Shown: positions 5,694 through 10,811 of the stretch, piece by piece
Layout: every line of letters begins with the position of its first letter
How positions within the stretch are numbered: the first letter of the stretch is position 1
DNA from: an uncultured Eubacteriales bacterium
GTDB taxonomy: Bacteria; Bacillota; Clostridia; Christensenellales; Borkfalkiaceae
Direction of reading: 5' to 3'
DNA: 10,811 nucleotides
NCBI GenBank assembly: GCA_905210545.1
Contig: CAJLXC010000047.1
Coordinates: 1 to 10,811 of the forward strand
The notes under the pieces: generated by a model
Told to the model about the DNA's origin: nothing
The model's database searches: none
Seen by the model: the letters and a program-made list of their open reading frames with translations, nothing else
Program-made: the position numbers and the translations under genes

Positions 5694-5736
5694 AAGCGGC
5701 AGACGATTCTCGTCTGCCGCTTCGGCTTTTAATTTT
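5694..5736. terminator. Bidirectional terminator between trmO and the hydrogenase gene
   Basis: A 12-bp perfect stem, AAGCGGCAGACG with its complement (5694-5705/5711-5722), has a 5-base loop. In the plus direction CGGCTTTTAATTTT follows; in the minus direction TTATTTTAAG follows. It serves both converging genes. Confidence 0.8.
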
Positions 5737-5739
5737 CGG

Positions 5740-7170
5740 TTAATCGGTTCGTTTCGCCGCCTTTACGGCGTCGGAAATTTTCTTTTCATAAGCCTGCATG
5801 CCGTATTTATCCACGTCAAGCTTGTTTCTTTCTCCGTGAGTAAGGCAACCCGCCCCGCCCACGCAGCCGCCGAGACACGCCATACCTTCTATAAAGTTGG
5901 CGTCGGACATATTCCTGCTCTTTTTAAGGAGCGCGATTTTGCACGCTTCTATACCGTCGCAAGAAACGGGCTTTAACTCGAAATCCGTTATTCCCTGTTC
6001 CGCAAGCCCTTCTTTGACCGCGTCCGCAAGTCCGCCGCAGCGCGCGAAAATTCTGCCGAAATAAGACGCGTTGTTAAGCTCGCTTTCGGGCAGCGTAGTT
6101 ATATCTATCTCTTTGCTGTCGAACAATGCCTGCAGCTCTTCGAACGTAAGCACCGCGTCTACGTAAGGCTTTACCGTTTCTTTTTTAATCTCCATTTTTT
6201 TGGCGGTGCAAGGACCGATAAACACGACCTTTGCCGCGGGATCGCCTTCTTTGATATACTTCGCGATCATCGCCATGGGCGAAAGCGTTCCGGATATGCT
6301 TTCTTTCATATCGGGCTGATTCTTTTCTACGAAACTGACGAACGCGGGGCAGCACGAGCTGACGAGAAATTTCTTTTCGGAAAGCTCTTTGGATTCCTGT
6401 TCCGCGACCATATCCGCGCCGAGCGCGGCTTCCATAACAGTATCGAAGCCGAGTTCTTTAAGTCCGCTTATAACCTGACCGAGTTTTGCATAAGTGAACT
6501 GACTCGATATAGACGGCGCGACCACGGCATACGCCTTAAACCCGCCGCTTTGTTTTTGTTTTATCAGACTTATCACGTCGAGAATAAAAGACTTGTCGGT
6601 AATCGCCCCGAACGGACATTGATAAACGCACGCGCCGCAGGATATACACTTGTTGTTATCTATCTTTGCCGCGAGATTTTCGTCCATAGAAATGGCTTTG
6701 ACTTTGCACGCGTTCTGGCAAGGTCTTTTGCGCCCTACTATTGCGGTATACGGGCAAACCTTAGCGCACGCGCCGCACTCTTTGCACTTGGACTTGTCTA
6801 TATGCGCCACGTGGTCTTCGTCGAACGACAACGCTCCGAAACGGCATACGTCTTCGCATCTGTGAGCAAGACAGCCCCTGCACGCGTTGGTAACCTCGTA
6901 CCCGCCAACGGGGCATTCGTCGCACGCAATGGGAATAACTTCTATAACGTTGGGGTTATCTTTGTTTCCGCCCATGGCGAGCTTGACGCGTTCGCCTAAA
7001 ATGGCGCGCTCTTTATAAACGCAGCAACGCATCGTAGGAGTGTTGCCGGGGACTATTTTCATAGGAATGTCCATAACGCTCTGAAGCAGCTTATCCTGCC
7101 AGGCGAGCGAAGCAACCTCTCGCAATACTTTGTATTTAAGATGCTGAACCTTCGTATCGAATTTTCTCAT
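5740..7170 (-). CDS. [FeFe] hydrogenase, group-B-like, monomeric with ferredoxin-type N-terminus
   Basis: This 476-residue iron-only hydrogenase would interconvert protons and H2 in the cytoplasm. The N-terminal part has cysteine sets C97/C100/C105/C109, C129/C132/C135/C139, C151/C155 and C175/C178/C181/C185, enough for three [4Fe-4S] clusters. The H-cluster motifs are SSCCPAF (C273, C274), GPCTAKKME (C321) and EGMACLGGCVGG (C432, C436). The third motif has Leu where the classical enzymes have Pro (CPGGC), and the GPC and VGGAG variants point to the group B type. That group is common in Clostridia and its physiological role is poorly known. The start at 7170 (MRKFD) follows AGAGGTG at 7175-7181. 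No maturation genes or partner subunits are in the window, so electrons probably come from ferredoxin. A distant gene set for hydA maturation (HydE/F/G) would be required. Confidence 0.9.
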   Translation of the reverse strand: MRKFDTKVQHLKYKVLREVASLAWQDKLLQSVMDIPMKIVPGNTPTMRCCVYKERAILGERVKLAMGGNKDNPNVIEVIPIACDECPVGGYEVTNACRGCLAHRCEDVCRFGALSFDEDHVAHIDKSKCKECGACAKVCPYTAIVGRKRPCQNACKVKAISMDENLAAKIDNNKCISCGACVYQCPFGAITDKSFILDVISLIKQKQSGGFKAYAVVAPSISSQFTYAKLGQVISGLKELGFDTVMEAALGADMVAEQESKELSEKKFLVSSCCPAFVSFVEKNQPDMKESISGTLSPMAMIAKYIKEGDPAAKVVFIGPCTAKKMEIKKETVKPYVDAVLTFEELQALFDSKEIDITTLPESELNNASYFGRIFARCGGLADAVKEGLAEQGITDFELKPVSCDGIEACKIALLKKSRNMSDANFIEGMACLGGCVGGAGCLTHGERNKLDVDKYGMQAYEKKISDAVKAAKRTD

Positions 7171-7236
7171 AAAACACCTCTCGACGAAAAATCGTTTTTT
7201 TATTTCTATCCGCAATATAACCGTTTAAAATTTATT

Positions 7237-7262
7237 GCCCGCCGGCCTGAACGGCGGCGGGC
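7237..7262 (-). terminator. Terminator-like hairpin after the exchanger gene
   Basis: In the minus-strand RNA, GCCCGCCG (7255-7262) pairs perfectly with CGGCGGGC (7237-7244) over a ten-base loop. AATAAATTTT follows, so the T tract is poor. It separates the exchanger from the hydrogenase gene. Confidence 0.6.
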
Positions 7263-7275
7263 GTAGCTTTTCTGC

Positions 7276-8715
7276 TTAAAGCATCATTATAAATTGCGAC
7301 ACAAGCACAACCGCGACGAGCGCGATAGGATAAGTCGCCGCATAAGCCGCCGCAACGTCGTCCGTTCCCGCAACGTTGATAAGCGTTCCGAGCGCGGGAG
7401 TACTCGTCATACCGCCGGTTATCGAACCGAGCGTGTTAAGAAGGCTTATCTTAAGAAGATATTTAGCGATAAAGAAGCCGACTATCATAGGAAGAACGGT
7501 CATTACCGCGCCGCCGATAAACCCGTAAAGGATTATCAGTCCGCCGTATTCGCCTATCTTCGTAACGAGCTGCGCACCGCCGGCAACGCCTGCGCCTATA
7601 AGGAACAACATAAGTCCGAACTCGCGGAAAACCTTAGCCGTTTTTTCCGGTATTTCCAAAGAAAGGTTGCCTATACGTCCGAAGTGGCCGAATATAAGGC
7701 ACATTATAAGCACGCCGCCGGTCGTTCCTAAAGAGAAACACGTGCCTGCGTAACCTTTTCCCGTAAGGGGAATTTTAACCGCGCCGAGTATAAGCCCGAA
7801 AACCACCGCAAGACCGAACGGCATAAGACCGAACGGTTCGGCGACAAACAGTCCCGTTCTTTTTCTCATAGTTTCTCTCGCGCCGATTTTGAGGAGCGAA
7901 CGCTCTTTATTCATATCCGCTTTAAGGAACTTGGGCATAAGCTGAACGAACAACACCACGCCTACCACGCCGAAGGGATACGCAATCGCGTGACCTAACG
8001 TAATCATAGACTTTGCGCCTTCGTCGGCAGCTGCCTCGAGCGCGGCGGAATAGCCGGGCGTAGTGGTAAGCGCGCCGGAAAGCACGCCTGCGGAAAACTC
8101 CTTGCCGCTTAAACCTTCGCCGAGTATTTTGGCAAACGCAACCGCGCAGACGCCGCCGATAAGGATTATAACGAGACCGAGCAAAACGTAAGACTTAGCG
8201 TTCTTTTTAAGGTTTTTAAAAAAGCTCGGACCTGCGATGAATCCGACCGAAGCCACGAAAAGAACCAGCCCAACGTTCTGAATAATGCTCCCGTAATATT
8301 TATAAAGCGCGGAAGTATTGTCTTTAATGTAAAAATTTTTGAGAATGGGCACGTTATTTAGCCCCGAAAGAGTGCAAAGACAGCCGAACGCGATAGCCAC
8401 CAGAAACACTCCCGCAGTACCGAGAGAAACGCCTTTTATGGTTACGCTTCCCAGCAAATAACCGAGCACGCAGATCAGAAAGATTCCGAAAAGCAGCGCG
8501 ACAACCGTGCTTACGCCGGTAATTTTGTTGATATCCGCGCCGTTTGCGATATTATATACGCACCAGGCAACGACTGCCGCCGCCAGAATAAGCGCAACGC
8601 TTATCCATATCGCTTTGCCCTTGCCCTTTTTGGGCGAGCCTCCGTTTTCATTCGTCTCCTCAGCGGTCTGTGCGATCTGTGCGGAAACTTCGCTTAAATT
8701 GTTTTCTTTTTCCAT
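7276..8715 (-). CDS. AspT/YidE-type membrane exchanger (aspartate:alanine exchanger family)
   Basis: This 479-residue integral membrane protein has a 35-residue hydrophilic N-terminus and about ten hydrophobic spans. It shows the internal duplication of the AspT/YidE/YbjL family: GVLSGALTTTPGYSAA (210-225) matches GSITGGMTSTPALGTL (430-445). Each copy is followed by a similar span (AYPFGVVGVVLFVQ and TYPIALVAVVLVSQ). Known members exchange carboxylates or amino acids; the substrate here cannot be told. Family members usually carry two TrkA-C domains between the halves and run to about 550 residues. Here the linker at about 260-295 is short and basic (MPKFLKADMNKERSLLKIGA), so those regulatory domains are absent. 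The nearest Shine-Dalgarno-like GGAG (8729-8732) is 13 bases from the ATG, which is long. The gene has its own promoter. Confidence 0.85.
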   Translation of the reverse strand: MEKENNLSEVSAQIAQTAEETNENGGSPKKGKGKAIWISVALILAAAVVAWCVYNIANGADINKITGVSTVVALLFGIFLICVLGYLLGSVTIKGVSLGTAGVFLVAIAFGCLCTLSGLNNVPILKNFYIKDNTSALYKYYGSIIQNVGLVLFVASVGFIAGPSFFKNLKKNAKSYVLLGLVIILIGGVCAVAFAKILGEGLSGKEFSAGVLSGALTTTPGYSAALEAAADEGAKSMITLGHAIAYPFGVVGVVLFVQLMPKFLKADMNKERSLLKIGARETMRKRTGLFVAEPFGLMPFGLAVVFGLILGAVKIPLTGKGYAGTCFSLGTTGGVLIMCLIFGHFGRIGNLSLEIPEKTAKVFREFGLMLFLIGAGVAGGAQLVTKIGEYGGLIILYGFIGGAVMTVLPMIVGFFIAKYLLKISLLNTLGSITGGMTSTPALGTLINVAGTDDVAAAYAATYPIALVAVVLVSQFIMML

Positions 8716-8750
8716 AGAATTTCACTATCTCCGAGTAGTTTAGCCATATT

Positions 8751-8779
8751 ATTATACACTTGCAAAAAAATAAAGTAAA
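8751..8779 (-). promoter_or_regulatory. Promoter of the exchanger gene
   Basis: On the minus strand, TTTACT (8774-8779), a 17-base spacer rich in T, and TATAAT (8751-8756). It lies about 30 bases downstream of the hpt stop with no clear terminator between, so some read-through from hpt is possible. Confidence 0.65.
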
Positions 8780-8809
8780 GCAAATAACGTGCGAAAAAGC
8801 TATTTAATT

Positions 8810-9163
8810 TTACTTCTGTTTTGCGGCGTTTATCGCGCGGATAACTTTGTCGTATTCCGCTTTGACTTTTATAAACGCCGCGTCCGCGCCCGCAAAACTT
8901 CCTCCGCGCAGAATTTCCGTAAGTTCCGAAGCGGCGGCGGCAAGCGCGGAAAAGCCGAGATTCGACGCAACGCCTTTCATCGTGTGCGCCGCCCGGAACG
9001 CGCCTGACGCGTCCTCTCTTTTTACCGCGGCGGCAAGTTCGAAAAACGTGCCGTCCTCCGCGAATTTTTCCACAAGCCGACCGACGAAGTCTTCGCTCAC
9101 GAGCCGCGTTTTCACAGACTCGAAATCTTCGCCTGTTCTTTCGTATATATCACGAGTATTCAT
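8810..9163 (-). CDS. Hpt (histidine phosphotransfer) domain protein
   Basis: This 117-residue single-domain Hpt protein is mostly helical. The phospho-acceptor is His60 in AAHTMKGVASNLG (58-70), the standard Hpt motif, with the SNLG turn next to it. Hpt proteins carry phosphate from a response-regulator receiver to a second receiver in a multistep relay. The start lies seven bases past the TGA of the hybrid kinase, with GGTGA serving as a modest ribosome binding site, so the two are translationally coupled. Partners are the receiver domain of that adjacent kinase and an unknown downstream regulator not in this window. Codon use is heavy in GCG and GCC (Ala-rich). Confidence 0.9.
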   Translation of the reverse strand: MNTRDIYERTGEDFESVKTRLVSEDFVGRLVEKFAEDGTFFELAAAVKREDASGAFRAAHTMKGVASNLGFSALAAAASELTEILRGGSFAGADAAFIKVKAEYDKVIRAINAAKQK

Positions 9164-9169
9164 ACTTCG

Positions 9170-10180
9170 TCACCAAGCGCCTCCTTCGTCGTTTTTTACA
9201 AAAGAAACTATAGTTTTAACAAGTTTTTTGGCGTCTAACGGCTTTGTAACGCACCCGCTCATACCCGCTTCTTTTATTCGTTCTTCGTCGTCGTAAAAGG
9301 CGTTTGCGGTCATTGCGATAATAGGAACGGAAGCGGCGTCCGCCCGTCCCGAAAGCCGTATTTCCCGCGCGGCTTCAAGCCCGTCTTTTACGGGCATCAT
9401 AACGTCCATAACCACCGCGTCGAAAAATCCGGGGGTTTTTGAAAGGAAGTACTTTACCCCTTCTTCTCCGTTTTTGGCGGTAACGACGTTCGCGCCCGCG
9501 GTTTTAAGCATAAATTCCGCTATTTCGAGATTAAGGTCGTTATCCTCTACGACGAGAACGTTATATCCGACGAGCGGTTCTTTGCTCTCTTCTTCTTCGG
9601 ACAAAACGGGCGCGCCCGTCGCAAGGCAGAACGGTATTTTTACGATAAAAGTCGTGCCTACGTCCTTTTGGGATTCCGCGTCGATCGTTCCGCCCATTTT
9701 TTCCACCGCTCTCTTGACTATGGCAAGTCCCAAGCCCGTTCCGCCCGTGCGGTTTCCCGTTCCCGATACTTCCTGCTCGAACGGCTCGAACATTCTCTTT
9801 TTAAACTCATCGCTCATTCCTATGCCGGTATCCGCGCAGGTTATCTCGAAAAACGCTTTCGTTCCGTCGCAAGCCGTTTCGCGCAAGGTAAAATTCACGC
9901 TGCCGTTAGGCTTGTTATAATTTATCGCGTTCACTATAAGGTTGGCGCATACCCGCTTTAACAGCACCGCCGCGCCGTACAACTCGTCGTGAACTACTTC
10001 TTTTTCTTCTATAAAAAGATTAACGCCGCGTTCGCTCGCCTGAAAACTCGTAACGGAATTTACGTCGGAGACAATCTCTTTTATCGAGAAAACCTCGTCT
10101 TTCCACGGCACTTCCTGCGAGTCTAACTTCGTCATATCCAGAACGTCGTTCACGAGTTCGATAAGATAGCCGGAAGCCTT
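9170..10180 (-). pseudogene. Hybrid sensor histidine kinase, 5'-truncated (lacks sensor and HisKA His box)
   Basis: Family-like sequence begins at KASGYLIELVNDVLDMTKLD, the second helix of a HisKA domain. The phospho-acceptor motif (SHEIRTP type) and any sensor are missing. The rest looks intact (numbering from the GTG at 10243): N box NLIVNAINYN (101-110), G1 box DTGIG (138-142), F box FEPF (152-155), G2 box GGTGLGLAI (167-175). The receiver domain at about 226-350 has Asp280 (VMDVMMP), Thr312 (MTAN) and Lys334 (TKP). The first 21 residues of the open frame (up to LILW) match no kinase and come from different DNA read out of frame. No ribosome binding site precedes the GTG. It could act only as an ATP-binding plus receiver remnant. 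A real deletion or insertion event and an assembly chimera are both possible. Confidence 0.8.
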
Positions 10181-10184
10181 CCAT

Positions 10185-10322
10185 AATATTAGGATTGCCT
10201 TGATGAAGAAGCGAGCAGCGCAAAGAATAGACAAGTTCTCCACTTAAATACGGTATTCCGACTTCTGCCCCTTCTTCATCGCATTCGAATTGACCTATAA
10301 TGTCTCGGCAAATCGAGACACT
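10185..10322 (-). pseudogene. Internal fragment of a conserved protein of unknown function
   Basis: Between a TAG (10323-10325) and the kinase junction, the minus strand encodes a protein-like stretch. Its key parts are CRDIIGQFECDEEG, IPYLSGELVYSLRC and SLLHQGNPNI. This resembles, from memory, small uncharacterised proteins of gut Clostridia with a YSLRCSLLHQGNP-type motif; I cannot name the family. It has no start codon or N-terminus, and after GNPNI it runs out of frame into the kinase sequence, so both ends are lost. A TGTCTCG/CGAGACA hairpin sits at its 5' end (10301-10320). Confidence 0.5.
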
Positions 10323-10366
10323 CTAACTCGGTCATTTTCGGGGTAAAATAGGTAATTCACCCCTAT

Positions 10367-10395
10367 ATTATATCATTTCTGAAATAAAAAGTAAA
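10367..10395 (-). promoter_or_regulatory. Promoter-like element upstream of the gene fragment
   Basis: On the minus strand, TTTACT (10390-10395), a 17-base spacer and TATAAT (10367-10372). Boxes and spacing are identical to those of the exchanger promoter. It would now drive the fragment and the truncated kinase. Confidence 0.6.
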
Positions 10396-10448
10396 TGGCA
10401 AAATGTGCAAAACTCACGACATCTTATTGGAGATTTTATGCAAAAAAC

Positions 10449-10523
10449 ATAATTTGAACGATTACCCCATAGTTTGAACGATAACGGGATAATTTGAACG
10501 ATAGCCCCCATAATTTGAACGAT
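10449..10523. repeat. Four iteron-like direct repeats
   Basis: The 14-bp core ATAATTTGAACGAT occurs at 10449-10462, 10489-10502 and 10510-10523, and once as ATAGTTTGAACGAT at 10469-10482. Spacing is 20, 20 and 21 bp, about two helical turns. The bases between copies are short C- or G-rich runs. No gene is visible in 10396-10540. The pattern suits a protein-binding array such as plasmid iterons or recombinase sites; it is not a CRISPR array because the gaps are only 6-7 bases. Confidence 0.75.
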
Positions 10524-10541
10524 AACTCTAATTGAAAGCAT

Positions 10542-10586
10542 AAAAAAAGACTGCCCGCTCTGGATGATAATCCAAAACGAACAGTC
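10542..10586 (-). terminator. Strong minus-strand terminator with wobble-paired stem
   Basis: In the minus-strand RNA a 17-bp stem (10570-10586 with 10549-10565) closes on a TATC loop and is followed by seven Us (10542-10548). The stem includes several G-U pairs that would be C-A mismatches on the other strand, which fixes the strand. Confidence 0.8.
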
Positions 10587-10588
10587 CT

Positions 10589-10603
10589 AATATTGCCAAT
10601 ATT
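10589..10603. promoter_or_regulatory. 15-bp palindrome AATATTGCCAATATT
   Basis: This is a perfect 7-1-7 dyad, too tight to fold as a hairpin but of a shape typical of a dimeric regulator site. It lies between two terminator-like hairpins and no binding protein is known. Confidence 0.3.
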
Positions 10604-10654
10604 TCAAAAATAGGCGATTTTTCGCAATAAATGCCCATAAAACCGCTAAAAATG

Positions 10655-10697
10655 AAAGAACGCAAACATTGATTTTGTATCAATATCTGCGTTCTTT
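10655..10697 (-). other. Long wobble-paired hairpin (terminator or structured RNA)
   Basis: In the minus-strand RNA, 10679-10697 pairs with 10655-10673 over 19 bp, including two G-U pairs (A-C mismatches on the plus strand), with a five-base ACAAA loop. TTTCATTTTTAG loosely follows. A smaller perfect hairpin, GCTGAT-AAA-ATCAGC, lies upstream at 10720-10734. These are either tandem terminators of a gene beyond the window or part of a small RNA. Confidence 0.5.
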
Positions 10698-10811
10698 GAT
10701 GTCTGCGTTGCCCAAAATAGCTGATTTTATCAGCCGTTTTGAATTTTCTTTTTTCAGTTTTCTCGCTTTTTCCGTTCCGTTTTCGAACCACGCACTTCGC
10801 GATTTCAAAGA
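10680..10811 (-). CDS. Possible C-terminus of a gene entering from the right edge
   Basis: Reading from the window edge, 43 codons are open before a TGA at 10680-10682. The residues are hydrophilic and Lys-rich (parts: SAWFENGTEKARKL, KSAILGNADIKERRY). I do not recognise it. The stop lies in the arm of the 10655-10697 hairpin, as would suit a gene end followed by terminators. The stretch is short and may be non-coding. Confidence 0.25.
   Translation of the reverse strand, partial: SLKSRSAWFENGTEKARKLKKENSKRLIKSAILGNADIKERRY

Noticed and set aside
10449..10523. CRISPR array
   Set aside because: Repeats are 14 bp with gaps of only 6-7 bp; there are no spacers and no cas genes.
10528..10791. 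Minus-strand 87-codon open frame
   Set aside because: It runs straight through both terminator-like hairpins, starts at a GTG without a binding site and has no recognisable features.

Overview
The window looks like chromosome from an uncultured anaerobic, Gram-positive-type bacterium of the Clostridia, possibly near the Christensenellales. This rests on the rpmG-secE-nusG-rplK-rplA / rplJ-rplL gene order, strong AAGGAGG-type ribosome binding sites, a group-B-like [FeFe] hydrogenase and a lipoprotein with a classical lipobox. The lineage is an inference from gene style, not a database match.

Layout, with almost everything on the minus strand. Positions 1-186 hold a degenerate GC-rich dispersed repeat with a 48-bp period. 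Next comes a cyclophilin-like lipoprotein (243-1058) with its own promoter and terminator. Positions 1208-4827 are a ribosomal protein and transcription/secretion block read right to left: promoter, rpmG, secE, nusG, an L1-type mRNA site, rplK, a second L1-type site, rplA, a new strong promoter, an L10-type leader with a terminator hairpin, rplJ, rplL, terminator. rpoB does not follow rplL here. A lone plus-strand trmO (4986-5678) follows; its promoter predicts a leaderless mRNA. A bidirectional terminator separates it from a three-cluster [FeFe] hydrogenase (5740-7170). Upstream of that is a membrane exchanger of the AspT/YidE type that lacks the usual central TrkA-C domains (7276-8715).

The right end is accessory and damaged. 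An intact Hpt phosphotransfer protein (8810-9163) is preceded by a hybrid histidine kinase that has lost its sensor and phospho-acceptor (HisKA) portion. At about 10180 the kinase is fused to an out-of-frame piece of an unrelated conserved protein (10185-10322), which has its own promoter. Beyond it are four iteron-like 20/21-bp direct repeats (10449-10523). Past these lies a stretch with minus-strand hairpins whose pairing depends on G-U wobbles, so they are RNA structures of that strand. They are either tandem terminators of a gene just outside the window or a small structured RNA.

How the parts work together. L1 probably represses rplK-rplA through two matching mRNA hairpins, and L10 probably controls rplJ-rplL through its leader. 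TrmO modifies t6A37 in tRNA. The hydrogenase, exchanger and phosphorelay genes each appear to be separate transcription units. I see no clear new multi-gene system. The most unusual material is the paired L1 sites, the leaderless trmO and the rearranged right end.
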